Source: Morinoia aosen
Taxonomy: Eukaryota; Arthropoda; Malacostraca; Amphipoda; Talitridae
Direction of reading: 5' to 3'
Length of the DNA: 64,000 bases
Assembly (NCBI GenBank): GCA_030386875.1
Contig: CM059560.1
Location: 30,374,183 to 30,438,182, forward strand
This document shows positions 13,201 through 28,200 of the stretch, piece after piece (the first letter of the stretch is position 1; the number at the start of each line of letters is the position of its first letter). The notes beneath the pieces were generated by a model. It worked only from the letters and a program-made list of their open reading frames with translations, was not told the origin of the DNA and did no database searches. The translations under genes were made by a program, and so were the position numbers.

Positions 13201-16200
13201 TTGGGACTTTCCTCTTCTTGATACACAATAGAAGATCTTTTATTGCTATAACCTTTTTCTTCAACTCATGGTAAAAATTTGATGATATAGTTTCTTTTTA
13301 AAAATATAATTTTAAAATCATAGTAGTGAAAGTATAATTTTACATGCGTCTCTAATATCAATGTCTTAATATAATTGTAACGAAAGATTGGTAATATGTT
13401 AGAGATGTTTTTCTAATTATTACAACACAAGTAATTCGGTATTTTTCTCTTTCAGAATTTCTTGTGTAGCCATTATATCATTTTTAAAATGAGGAAAACT
13501 GCTGATACTTGACGTAAAATGAAGGGTAAATTTTATAAATCCTCTTGCTTCGTGGAGCATTTATTCTCATTGAAATTTAAGTTATGAAAAAATTAAATGA
13601 AAAAAGCTGCGCACCACATTGTTTTTCGGCGGTGATATTTTGCCGACACTCCGAAGCTTTCCTTGCATTTTGTATAACTGGTTCGTATAAAAAGTACCAA
13701 TCATAAATAAAAACTGTTCGCAGTATTACAAAAAAACAAGAAAACTGTAGTTAAGGTGTTTCGCACTCAGAGAATTTTCATTTGTTGGGTCGTAATCCTA
13801 TGCTTGGCAAATAACCATGTTTTTGTACAGGATCGGTTGACTGGAATAGGCGAAGAGACAAGAGACCCGTTACTTCTCTTCCAGTAGTGAAGAATCGTGC
13901 ACCAGCCAGTGTGCAGCCACTGTCAGTGTCAGCAGAGTTAGACGGAAGACATTAGCCGTGCGCTGAGTTGGAGTCATGAATGTTCCCATAGATACAACCT
14001 CGGGGGATACAACTACTGTATCTGTGAGAACTAGCGCTCCCAGTATGATTTGTGAGCACGGATTGAAGGTTAGGTAGGCCATCCATTAGCTGTTAAAATA
14101 CTCTATTTTCAGGAAGCCAGGAAAGTTACTTTTTTGAAGCGAATGGTCATTGGGGATTTAAAAACGAACAAAGGACTAAGTATTCAAATCATTTTTTATG
14201 AAGATTTCTCGAAATATGATATTAACCAACTGAAGAGGGAGCTAGTCTCCGAAACGTTTTATGGAACTGACGCTATGTACTTATTTAGAAACTTGAGAAC
14301 TAAGAAAATTCCGATTAAATTTATCATCTGAGGATTTTAAAAACGAGGAAAATTTCAAAGAACTTAATCATATCTACCAGGAATATGTTTCAGAGTCCAG
14401 CTCTATCAGTTCGTTAAAGTACAAAATCATTATGCCTGAAATAAAAACAAAAAAAGTGTTGAATACAGTCATGAAAGGAAATCACGAAAACAAAAATGAA
14501 ATTAAAACATGTCATAAAAATAAAATCGACAAGATTATTATCTAGTTACAATTTGCAATGGGTAGGAACTGTCAGTATTGTTGAGGGCCGGTTTTCGTTT
14601 AAAAATGCATAGCGACTTTAAAATTCTAAGGTCATATGCGGTTGAAGCCGAATTTAAGATTTTGAAATCTGCAGAGGATATCGGTACGTTGCATTATTCT
14701 GCTTGATTACGCACAGCGGAGTGTGAGGGATGTGCTAATAGGTTCCCCGTGCGGAAGCTTCGACCCCGATGTTCGGCCATTCTGATACAAAAATTTTGTG
14801 ACGTCATGACGACGTACGATGATGTGCACTGATATGCTTTAATTTCATTTTTGTTTTCGTGATTGCCTTTCATGACTGTATTCAACATTTTGTTTTTTCT
14901 TTTATTACAGACATAATGATTTGTACTTCTAGGAACTGATGATGGAGCTGGACTCCGAAACGTATTCCTAGTAAATATGATCAAGTTCTTTCGAATTTTC
15001 CTTGTTTTTAAATTCCTCATCAAGTTGCGATTAAAGTAATCAACTGGCCCGTTCAGACATATTCAATTTATCATCTTTACTAGGGACACGTTTCGGAGTC
15101 CCGTTCCATCATCAGTTCAAAGGGAAAAAGTTATTACGTCTAAAATAAAAGATCAAAGTACAGGGAGTTGTAGACACTAAAATTATATCATGAGAGTAGA
15201 ACTACAAAATATGCCACGGAAAAACGGAACACAGAAGCACAGGCTTCATATGCGAGCCTCTTTGGTGTACTCCTACAGTTGGGGCAAGTGCACATTTTTG
15301 TACGTTGGTATGACGTTACGAAATTTCTACATCAGAGTGGCACAGCATAGAGGTAGAAGCTTTCGTATTGGGAATCAACTAGCACACCCATCGCATTCTG
15401 CAGTTCGAAATCATGCCGAAAAATGCATTGTTCTTATTTCTCCTGCCGATTTCAAAATTTTAGATTCCTTGCATATTTTCAAGCGAAACTCTGATTTGAA
15501 CAATATGGACAGTTCGTACCTTTGAAAATAGTGAATAGGTAATAACCTCGTCATTCCAAGCCCAATTTCATTTCATATATATATTTTATGGGTGTTTTTT
15601 GTGCTTTTGTGTTTTGTTTTTTGTTTTTCCGTGTCATACTTTATATTTTACTCTCATATATTTTTAGTGTCTACAATTCATTGTACTTTGATCTTTTATT
15701 TCAGACGAAATGATTTTTTTCCTGTGAACTGATGATGGACCAGGAATTCGAAACGTTTTCTTAGTAAAGAGGATAAATTTTACCGATATTTTCTTCGTTC
15801 TTAAGTTTCTGATAAGGTTGCGATTTAAGTAAATCACTGACGTGTTCAGGTATTTTAAACCAAAATACGGTGATGAGGGAATTCGTACTATTTTAATTTC
15901 ATATTTCCTGAATTCTTTATTAAATATTGTTTAAAAACTTAGAGCCTTTTGTTTTGTTTGTATATATATATATATATATATATTCCTTTCCTATTAATCA
16001 TGTGTGGCACTTAATCGTTTCTTACGCTGGTAAGTCAATTATAACATGATTTTAGGTAGTTTGACCATTCGTGTTGTCCCAGCTATGATGCAAATTCTAT
16101 GGTTAGCATTGCACAACAATCCTTATGTTTTTACTCCAGTAAACTTTATTATTAGCGTAGGAAATATAAATTACTATTATGGTAAAATATTTTATCCTCT

Positions 16201-19200
16201 CCGAGCTCGTTATTTTGGTATAATAGTTGAGACGTAAGAATAAAAATTGCCCCGAATGTTGACCTCATTGTCTTGGACGCAAAATAATTTAAATCTGCCC
16301 ATTTTACTTTCAACATTAATCCCTCATTATCACTAGGTCCTATGTTCGTATGCTCAAATTTCAATGTAAGTGCGCACTTCTGAGTTAATTTTTCAACAAT
16401 ACATCTCAAGTATTGTCTTTTCTTAATCACTTGTTTTTATATGCTTTGTCAAAATCAGATTAACGCAGCGACGGGACCGCAGAAAAAAGCACGTAAGACC
16501 GTACCTTTCTCTCAATCATTTTGTGTTTCGACTATAGATTTGAGTATCACGATAACCATGTGTGAATGTCAACCAAAGATCTTAATAGTAAGATGTTTTA
16601 ACTTTTAACAGTATTTCGACCTCATGATTTAGGTAGCCAATTTCACGAAATTTTCCATTCGGCTTGTGAAATGTTTTCGTTTAGTATTATGCAGCAATTA
16701 CTTCCTTGATCCTGACTGCGGTGATTTTTAATTTTTTTTGCGAAAATTATGCACGCGTTGCGTATCATGAATTTGTTGAATGATTAAACTTTTCCGAGCT
16801 AGTCTCTTGGTATACAAGTTGAACCCCAAACATAAGAACATGCTTCCGAAGTTCTACTGTGTCGACCTTTTAGACTGTACATCCACCAATTTTTACTCTC
16901 AAATTTTCTCCCCAATATCGCTTAAGTCTGCCTTCATATTTCAATGAAAGTAGGGACCGTGGAGGGAGTATATCCTAGCTCCATGGTAGGGACTAAAAAA
17001 ATGTTTATCAATGTGAGTTGCATTATTAATGAATGGAGGGAATAGAATAGATGCATATGTTGGTGCATGTGTATATAGTTTATATGCATCACAAACCTCA
17101 GAATAATTCAACAGAGGGAATACATTTTCATGATTTTCTGTCAAGTACATTTTTCCGACAAGCAACATGGGTGTTGTGACATCCACACACATATGATTAT
17201 CGACTAAGGATCTTAAAGTCGAAGCGTTTTAAAATCCAATTACCTGTGTCTTTATTAGATTAAACGTTTTTTTTCTTGTAACGGAACATCTTTTCCCGGT
17301 TCACTGGTGTCCTTTTTCATCACCGTTTGCCTTCTCTCCAACTTTAATCTTATTTCTTAAATTTCTCCCGATCTTGTATCTGTGCCTAAGGTTTGTAGAC
17401 GCTCTTCGTTCATATAAATTCTCAGTGTTCTTAAACTAACTTCTATTCTAATTCTTGCTTCGGAATTCTTCGAATAAAGGATTTACTTATATCGGTCATC
17501 TTATTTATACTTCGCTTAGTCATTAAAAGCTCGGCTACTCTCAGCGAGATTGTCATCCTGGAGAGAAACGGTCAAATAAGTAATATATATGTAGTTATAT
17601 AGATGTACAAGGAGTCTCCGGTTTACGGTATTTCGCCTTACGGTATTCGCCGTTATTAGCGAATGCCCATAAACTCTACCAATACATTGATACATTTTCC
17701 CTATTAGTACATGTATGATTCGTGGTTGGCTATCCTTCAATTTTGCGTTAAAAAAAATCTACGCCCCGCCCAGCCGAGATTATCGCCTCTGAATGACTCC
17801 GAAATTTATATATAAATTTGAGAGTCTTTCAGAGGCGATAAATCTCGGCTGTGCGCGGCGGAGATTTTTTTTAAACCAAAATCAAGGATGGCCAGCCGCG
17901 AATCATGTGCGTATCGCTGGCGAAATTAGACATGCCGGAGACGAGCAGAGACGTAGAATGGACGATCATCGCGATTGGCCGCCGACGTCCCTGGGCCAAA
18001 AATTTTGTCCCCTAGTGGACATTTCGCCTATGATTCGGAGGCGATTTACCGGCGATTTACCGGTGATAGTCCCTTAGGTTATCCCTTGTTCGGCCATAAC
18101 ACATCAGCGATACGTCCTCGATTTTCAATTGGGTAGTCAGGATCCATATCTGTGTGTAATGCAACAAATGAAACTGAAATTAGGTAGGCCAAAATTAATA
18201 ACATTTAAAGTTGGGTTTACTTTCTTATGATACATACGGAACATAGTTTACTTCGTTACTAGTTTTTCCGACTTAAAGATCGGAATACATTTTGAGCCCT
18301 ATACATTAAAAAAAGTTTGTTATTTAATTTTGCATTAATTTGTTTGTTTTACAGTCTTACAGGCTTTACCATAAAGGAACTGTCAATATACAGGTAAGAC
18401 TCTCCAATTTGTGCTGCCGCTTCTCTTGTCACAGCATGCATGTACTGTCGCCATATGATATGAAATTTGAGCTAATTATAGCTCGATTTTGAGCAAAACC
18501 GCACCTGGCCGCTTGAACCTACTAATTAATTTCTTTGACGAGAGCTGTCGGATTCGTGTGAGCAGTTATACTTCCAGTGAATCCCCCAATATACTTCAGT
18601 CAAACTATTAAATCTTTGAAGTAGAAAAAGAAATCCACGTTGAACTTTTTTGCATTGTTATACGCTGCTGACTGTCTTCACTATCAAATCAAACTACAAA
18701 TGATTTATTCACTTGTTTGTAACTTCATTTAGCGCGTAAAATGGATTTGGATCGTCGACCCAGACGAAGGTTCCGTCAGTGCGAATGTTAACGCAGTGAG
18801 TGGACGGCTACAGAGCGAGCTCTTCTTCGGCACTCGCGGACTGGTTCTTTTGGGTGGATCCTATCGGGAAGGCCCTTTGAAGTGAGCTTTCGCACGAATA
18901 TTATCGCCCAGGTCGGCTGTGCACATCTCAATAACACAGGCAGACTCTAACCCTGCGAAGAGAGGCTTCTATGATCGAATGTGAAGGATAGAGAAAAATT
19001 CTTTCAAACGAGGTCCGTAGAATCTTAAACCTGAAATCTCAAACTAAGAGTGAATTTGCCCCAAATGAGGCGAGGAACAGAGCAAACAATTGCGACCTCC
19101 AGCTCTTGAATGTTTTTCCTTGTTAAGTCGAACCAGCCTAACATTTTAATGCAGTGGCTTTGATCAAAATTTGAACTGATTTATTCTTTACAATTACGCC

Positions 19201-22200
19201 AATTTTTACGGGTTTCACGGTGGTCCCCTTTATTTTTTACTTGGTATCGAAACGATGTACTGATCAGTTTCGCTACTGACCACACTTATGATAGCGAATT
19301 CTTTTCAGAAATCCTAACTCATCTAGCGTATTGGTCCGTCGTACTGGACTTTAATATAACATTCGTTAGAGATTTCCAGGACAGAAATTGTTATTCGACT
19401 AATTGCTTAATTAACTGCTTTCGAGTATCGGCCCCTATTTGTTCCAAATTTGGTATTGTAGTTAACTTTCGGATTACTATAGAATGCATAGAATAACATT
19501 TTATTCTGCGGAGAGCACATCGATATTAATATCTCTAGGCTTTGGTGCAGCATCAGAATGAGTGCAGTCGTCGTTGCTGTTGCAAGCTTTTTAAAATCTT
19601 CAATTTGTATTTTGTAACTGAAATTCACCTTTTAAATTAGTAATTGATCCGCATATCGCAGTCCCTCAATGCTATGCTTCGAAGAATGACTAATTTAGTT
19701 GTAAAACTCTTCTTCAGAAGCAGTGACTCGTCTGTGAGCATCTTGAGGGTGTTTTCAAGCCATCGAGGCGTCAAGTTGGAGCTTGCCGCTCAACTCCAAT
19801 ATTATGAAGCGGTGGACCGAGATGTGAAGTTACAAATGGAAATTATTTTGCCTCTCTGGCCTTCAGTGCCTCGTGACTTCGAAGGGGCTGAGGTTTCCTT
19901 GACCTACACCAACGTAAAATATCGTCTCTAATGTTCATTCCTCATTTAAAGTAGAAGCTTAATTCAGTCAAGTTTTCAATACTGAAGATAAAAGTTAACT
20001 TTTCGAGAGTTTTGATTAAATTTTCTTTTTATGAAGGAGTGAAAGCATAATATTGAAAATAAATAATGTTGCATTTGATACATATTTTCCTGTTGTTTTC
20101 TTGACTATACTCGAATTTTTTTCAACTGTGCCTTATGTTCCCAGAAACCAGGTTGTTTCGTGAAGGAAAGCGATCCTGAAAAGTTGGGCCTAAGTTTTGC
20201 CACTGGTTACTGTGCCGAGGTCGCCAAAGCTGCATCAGAATACATGAATTTTTCGGCGGTTCTGAAGCAAACAACAGCGTTTGGATCCCTGATGGACAAC
20301 GGCTCCTGGGACGGTATGATGGGAATGCTCAACAGCCGGGTGAGTTGCTGCTTTGAACTTTTGCTAAAAAAGTTTCGACCTTTTCACGCTTGCGAACGAT
20401 TTATTGTCGCCCAGGAGTATTATTCTGCTCGAGAATTTCTAGACATTGGGAACTGTGGCATGCAGTTTACTTGAGAGCCTAAAATATGACAACTCTTTTG
20501 GTACTACGTTTTAACGCCCAATGAAATGTTTTCTTTGTATTCTGTTTTATTTATTTGATATTACTGGTTTTTACTTTCAACCATGTTCGTTGTTTATAGT
20601 TATGGATTCATACTAACATAATACGAGCATATGCGTGCTATCTTGAAACTCTGTTTTGTTCCCTGGAGTTCGACCGTGTCCATTGTTTCACAGCTATAGT
20701 AATCTCAGAGCTTTGAACGGCATTTAGATGGTTATATTCACATTATCGCACTGTACTTCACTAGAAGATGCAGAAATGGAATGCATCAATCAATACGCCT
20801 ACGTAGTTCTAGTTCAAAAAACAAATAGTTGTTTCAGGCCCAACGAAACACGAAATCAGATAGAAAATTGACAGTTTATTTTGTATCATTTTTGAAAACA
20901 TTCGAATCCGCGTGCTTGTGATAACATATATAGCAAAACAGCTGATTTTGTCCTCTCAGGGTGATACAAGTAATGTATCTATGGAAATTAGCGCTACCAG
21001 AGGGAAAATGTGAGGTCCTGAGCTGATAGTTAGGTAGACCTTCTTTATGGAATAAAGAAATGGAATAAATTTCTTCTATTTTGTTGCGATCCATTTTTAT
21101 CTGGTTTACTGCCGTCCTGTTTTTCAGCACCTCTGACTTTCTTCAACGTTTATCATGCTTCATAGCCTTCCTTTTCAATTTACCGTTTCTATGCGCAGGG
21201 GATCTAGAATGAGAACACACCTTGTGCATAGATTCCGCGTCCCCTCAACTCCGTACCAAATAGCGCATTACTCCTTCCTTTGAACACCTTTGTTGTGGTA
21301 AGGGAAGCTAAATTAACTTCTAATCTAATCCTTGCTGATGTGCAGGCAGCAGAGCTCGCCCCGTTGGACTTCACGCCGTCGCTGTCCCGGCGGTCGGTGG
21401 CTGACATGAGCGCGCTGCTGGGGAGTGAGGAGCTGGTCGTGGTCTCGCGCTCACCCAGACTCGTGAAGCAGCCGTTCCTGCTCCTCCGTATTTTTAGCCT
21501 CAATGTAATGATCTTGCAGAGTTCGATGGTCATGATTTAACACTTTGACCGCAACGTGCACCACCGGTGGCCACGGAGGGGATTTTCATAATGCTGCTGA
21601 CCGACCAGTAGTCACAGAATAAATTTTCATAAATACTCAAAGCTAAATGAGGGCATAATCCCGTTAATGATCGCTATGTTCAAAATTGCTTATTACAATT
21701 GACTTTAAATTTGAGTCTAATATTGAACTCCAGTTTTACCAATTGCGGTAAAAGTGTTAAATTATGGTACGCTGGTCATATGAGAGGCCGCTGTTCCTGT
21801 TGCTATATATATATAGTTATTCAATCTCAAGGTAATTTTTCTTCTGTGTTAAATGTTAATTCATTTAATTAGGATCAATACCAGTAATTTTAATTGTTAT
21901 TGTTTGCAGTTTTTTATAAAGCAGCCGTGTCTGTTCAATCTCTAGGTTGTATCATTTTTGTATTAGATGATCTTGATTTTTTTTTAGAATCCTTGATCTT
22001 TAACTCATTGACAAATCGAAAGGAACTCAGTGGCTACTCAAATTGTAGGGTATTCTATATTTGTTCCATGTAGAATTTTACATCCTTGTTGATTTTGAAA
22101 AAAACCTAGTTTCAAAATGGTTTAACCATAGGGTGCTGTTAGTGATACTGATTCGTGATATTTATAAAAAAATTAGCAATACACCACTTTCCCTATTGTT

Positions 22201-25200
22201 GTGATTTCAGGTACTGGCCGTTTTCTTTTTGATGAACCTGACAGCGGCGTGCTTCGTATTTGGATTCACTAAATACTATACCAGAAAACCGATCACATTC
22301 GAGGCCTTGGCGTTCATTCCAGAAAGTTTACGTTTTCCATTTGGGCAAGGTATGTTCTCAAAACAGATATTTTAGGTATAAAGATATAGACGAAAATTGG
22401 CAGGTTTGCAAAACGTATTTGTGATACACGATCATGCTCAGAAATGTTTCTTCTCGCCAATAGTAATAGAAATTTTCTTCGCATCACACCTTGCGCAGTT
22501 CACCTTCAGGAAAGTGAGGATGCAAGTTTCATTTTATTAGCGCGTAATTTGCGAAGCTAGACTTGGTTTAAAATAAGGGTAATTATTATCATGAATTTTT
22601 ATTTCAACCGTAAATCCATTAAATTTTTATTATCTTGGTAAATTGTTGTCCCTGGAAATTTGGTGCATCTTCAGCCAGCCGCCTTACTTTTTACCGCCCT
22701 TTTCAACTGTGTGAGTACAGTGGACCTTTTTTTCTCTTTCCATTCAAGGGGATTTTATCTATCATGCTAGCTATCCTTTTTTCTGCTCCTGACTTAGCCT
22801 TCAAATATCCTATTCTATGGAAATACATACGTGCGCTTCTAATGGTACGTCTGCGTGAAAATTGCAAGTGTGATTCTAAGTATAATTAATTTTCTAGCAT
22901 TCACAACTACCCCGAAAGATGGCTGCAGCCGCATTGTGTGGGCCGCGTTGCTGCTTGTGGTCATCATTGTTGCTTCGACTTACAAGAGCGCCATCACGGC
23001 CTTCCTCGCCCTGCCTCTGTGGTGAGCTCCTAATTAAATTCTTCAATGCAATTTCGCAACTTAAACTAAGTTTAACTAGTGAGTGAGGCAGTGATTATTT
23101 TAGCTCTTGCCTTAGTCTTGAAATGTTCTTGTTAGTCTTGTGTGTCAATTTTTAGTTTCTTACACTCAGTGTCCTCTGAGACTCCATATGGTGAGGATGT
23201 GCGTTGCGCTCGCTCCGCTCGCTCCGGAACAAAGTGCCTATTGTTAGAAAGAATGTACTTCTAGCCTGATGGGTACCCTCTCTCGCCATGAGGATTCAAA
23301 TGTGATATCAACATATAAATCATCAAACTAAGAATATAATATTCCCTCATAAAGTGTGAAGGTGTTCAACCCTCGTTTATACAAGAAAGCCAACTCTCTA
23401 AACCTACAAGATGGGAGCGAGGAAGCAACGCAACAACATCAGCAGCTGCAATAACAGCTGTGAATATCAACCAAAGTTTGGTCAATATCCTGATGTGTCT
23501 AGCCTAACGCAAGACTGCAAAGAAGTGGTATCTGTTCTAATAAAATATTTCGACTCAGTGATGACAAAATTTAATAGTGATATTGACGAAATGAAAAGTG
23601 AAATAAGCGACCTTAAAACACTATCTGAAACAATAGCAGGAAAAGAAGCAGAACACAAACAAATTATTGAAGAGCAGAATGAAAAAATACAAAGCTTGGA
23701 GTCACGTCTCGATCGCTTGGAAAAAAAATGATCAGCGCCGAGACCTGGAAGATAGAAAATGTACTCTCGTCATTTCTGGGGGGGAACTACCTCATTCACA
23801 CAACAACGAAAATTGCAAAGAAACAGTCTGCAAAATTCTGAAGGACATCAACATCGACCTCAGTGATGCTGACATCACGTCAGCTAACAGAATGGGAAGA
23901 AAACCACTAAGTGGAAACGAGGATCGAAGAAACATCGCTTTCGAACTGAAACATTACAACAAAAAACGTGAAATTCTCTCTGCCTGCCGAGTAAATAAAC
24001 CAACGTTCTATATAAATGAATATCTAATACCTTCACGAGCCAAGATCATGTACACCTTGAGAGTAGCCAAGAGAAATTTCCCGGAAAAAATCGGAACCCC
24101 GAGGACCCAAGATGGAAACATCTTCGCATTCATCCCTGGACAACCGGACTCGAGACGTCAGATTAACACGCCAGAAGAGCTCGACCAATACCTGATGCGG
24201 CAACTGGATAAATCATCGAATCAGGTCTTGGGTGTTCACCTCAATTAGGTATCAAAACATTTACCTGTGTCAAATTATATACTCGTATGCCAATAACGCC
24301 TAGAATTCTATAACTTTACACTAGATCTTCAAACTGCATAACTTCATGTCATGAATCAGTTCCAACCTCTAAAGATATATACGGCAGTTTTACCTCAATT
24401 TTGACAATCTTATGACAGATATATATGAACATTTATGACAACTGTATTGGAAATTGCAACAGCACCATCAGCAATTTGTACCTACCAATATTATGATGGA
24501 ATATTAATATCCACCTTGTTCACCTTTCCTCGTAAATTGTATGTAATTTTTAACCAACAAACTATTATTATGTGTAAAACATATTAGCTGATTAGATTAT
24601 CATCGTCGCTAAATTTTTTTCTATTTATCTTTATTTTTTTTAAACTTATTACCTGTTGTATGTGAACTTTGTAACAACGCCTTCAGCAATTTGTACGCAT
24701 CAATTTTGTATATTGAACTCCAATATTAATCGCTATTGGCTGAGTATTGAGTGTACCCACGAAATCACGCTAGATTTCTTACTCTTTTCTATACTTTCTA
24801 AGCTAGTTTTTAGATAGATATATCCTTTTAATCTTGACTCTGTATTTCGTTTTAAGTTGTACAATAGTACTTACTGCCTACTGTTTACTAATTTTGAATG
24901 ACTGATCACGCTGATATATTAGATGAAATCGACCCGGATCTCAATCATTTGAACAGAATATTTCCAAACCTAAACGACTCTGGAAACTGCAGATATACTA
25001 ACATATCAAAATTCAACGAATCTATACGAATAACCCGGCAGGATTTTTCGCTACTGTGTTGGAACTGTAGGTCACTCTATCCAAAATTGGAAGAGATACA
25101 ATGCACTATTACTGAACTTAAGCATACCTTAGATGTGATTAGCTTCACCGAAAGCTGGCTAGATGACTCGACCAAAGACATGATTAAATTTGAAAATTAT

Positions 25201-28200
25201 CATAGTTACCATTCGCTGCGAAAAAACAAGCGAGGCGGGGGCATCAGTACATACATTTCTAAGCACATGGATTCGAGAATCATAGCAAGTGCAACACTGA
25301 ATCAGGATCATATAGAATCATTATTCGTAGAACTGTCTAGAGATGGCAAACGAATTGTGCTTGGAACGGTGTATAGGCCGCCTACAGCCTGTCCTATATC
25401 CTTCCTTAATGAGCTTAATCGAATTATTTCTCAGTTCAACAGGTCCTTCTACAATGACATAATAATATGCGGTGACTTCAACTATGATTTGCTGAAACAT
25501 GAAAGCTATGAACTAATCTCTAATTTCTTAAATGCATTTCATTCTAAATCTTTCCTTCCGATCATCACAAAGCCAACACGAATAACCTCAGAATGTGCCA
25601 CGCTGCTTGACAATATCTTTATGACAGACCCAAGTGATTTTCTTGCTGGAATAATTACTTCTGACTTATCAGATCATTTTCCAGTTTTTCTTATTAAGAA
25701 AAATGTCTATCTTGCGTGCACCAAAGCACGGGCTGAAACTTACTCATATCGTAAAATAAACGAATCAAATTTAGAAGAAATGCGCACCGTTCTAGAAGAT
25801 TTAATGCCAACATTGCACATCACCCAACAAAACAATAATGCAAGGAGCATTGATGAATCAGTAGTAAAGTTGACTGAATCTATAATGAACGCATACAACC
25901 AGTGTTGCCCAATTGTAACTCGTACAGTTACCCCGAAAAATAAACAAAAGCCCTGGATTACTAGAGACATCGTGATAAATATAAAGAAACGCCAAGCGTA
26001 CCTAGCCCTCCTTTGCGAAGGGCGAATATCTAGAGAAACATATAACCGATTCAGAAACTATGTGACAAACCAGATAAGAACATCAAAAAAGAGCTACTTT
26101 ACCCTCAAGTTTACTCAATTCAAAGCTGACGTTAAAAAGACTTGGCGCCTCCTTAACTCTTGTTATAAACCGAATAACGCCGAAAAAAAGAAAATTGGTT
26201 ATATCACTCAAGATAATGTAAAATACCATGAGAAGAATGAAATTGCTAATCTCTTCAACAATTTCTTTGTAAACGTAGGGAAAACTATAGCCAATGGTAT
26301 TCCAAGTGAACCTACTGATCACCTGGAATTTATGGATCATATTCGAGAACACAACTCCTTTTTCTTTACGCCTACAAACTCCTCCGATGTAATTGCGTGC
26401 ATAAACAACATGAAAAATAAATCGAGTGGGTTACAAACGTTTCCGACTAAAGTACTTGAAGTTATTGCTGACATTGTAGCCCCACTGATTTCAACTATTA
26501 TTAACCAGTCTCTCTTACTAGGCACTTTCATGAACTCCCTCAAAGTTGCTAGAGTAACCCCTATCTTTAAAAGTGGTGAAAAAACCTGTGTAAACAATTA
26601 TCGACCTATCTCCATGTTACCAATTATTAGCAAGGTATTCGAGAAAATTGTGTATAAAAAAGTGTACTCTTATTTTGAACAAAAATCATTTCTCTATGAT
26701 AAACAATACGGCTTTCGCTGTAAAAAATCAACAACACAGGCAATATTAAATCATTTACAATTCCTTTATTCTAATATAGATAACGGAAAGACTGTCTTCT
26801 CTGTATTTCTTGACTTTCGAAAGGCATTCGATTGTGTGGACCATAACATATTACTCTCGAAACTTCATTGTTATGGCATTCGTGGGGTTGCCCATGATTG
26901 GTTCAGATCATACCTAACAAATCGGAAGCAATACGTTGTCATTGACAACGCAAAATCGGACCCACAAAAAATTAGCCATGGAGTTCCACAAGGATCTGTT
27001 CTTGGGCCTCTCCTTTTTCTGATTTTTATCAATGATATTATTAAATCTACATCATTTTTTAAATTCATACTTTTTGCCGATGACAGTACGCTTTCTGCGG
27101 TCCTTCCGAACGAAAATCCCACTACGATTGCGGAGAGTATAAATAATGAACTCCATAAGGTTTCACTGTGGCTTAAAGCTAATAAAATAAGCCTCAATAT
27201 CGATAAAACAAATTATGTTACGTTCTCATACAAGAAAAATATATCTCTACCATCCATTAAAATTGGCGAAGGTGAAATCAAAGAAACCAACTCATGTAAA
27301 TTTCTGTGCATCATAATAGATAAATATCTGACCTTCAAAGAGCACATCACTCATATTAGTTCTAAATTATCAAAATCCATCGGAATCCTGAATAAAGTTA
27401 AAAATTTCCTGCCTGAAACAGCCTTACTAATGCTTTATCGAACGCTCATTTCACCATACCTGCAATACGGAATAGAAGCATGGCATGGAACTGATAAAAA
27501 TAAAACTAATATAATTTTTACTCTGCAAAAAAGAGCCATCAGAGCGGTAAAGAACCAAGAATATAATGCTCACACAAATGATTCATTCAAAAATTTACAA
27601 ATACTTAAACTCTCGGATCTCTACAAAATCTCCATCTGCAATTTCATCTACAAAACATTAGCTAATGATGGCGACAATAGCCTTCAACAGTTATTAACTG
27701 CGCAAACTGGTCATCACGACCATTTAACACGAAATAAAAGTAAATTCATGCTTCCTTATTATTCAAAAGCCCGCTCGCAACATAGTATACTATTCGTTGG
27801 AACTAAAACCTGGAACTCAATACCTGCGGAGATCCGTGAAAGTAATTCTTACAAGGTATTTAAAAGAAATCTTGAGTCTCACTTCTTATCAGAATACTAG
27901 TCGTGTAAGATCACCAAGTCAAATCCTGCCTCCTACATGTCTGGTCCTAATAATGCAATTTGCCATGAGTAATATCGCCGATTTTCAGTCTGCTCCCAAA
28001 TCGTTATCGAATATACTGTTAAATATTGTCCATATGACCTATATTGTAAAATTAAACATCAATATCGAGTTCATTATCCTGTTGATCAGTCTAATGCGAA
28101 ACTAGGCTAAGTGAATTAGGTTGAACATTATTGTACGCCCTAGAATAATGTAATGGTAGGATGCCCTAGAAGTCGCTGAACTTATTCGGGCCCACAGGTA

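Noticed and set aside
17793..18077. 94-residue frame over the foldback arm
   Set aside because: Generated by the inverted repeat; no homology and no splice context.
20340..20474. Continuation of the IR S1 frame past 20339
   Set aside because: The frame runs on into non-IR residues after a perfect donor CGG|GTGAGT, and the next exon joins in phase with the correct S1 continuation.
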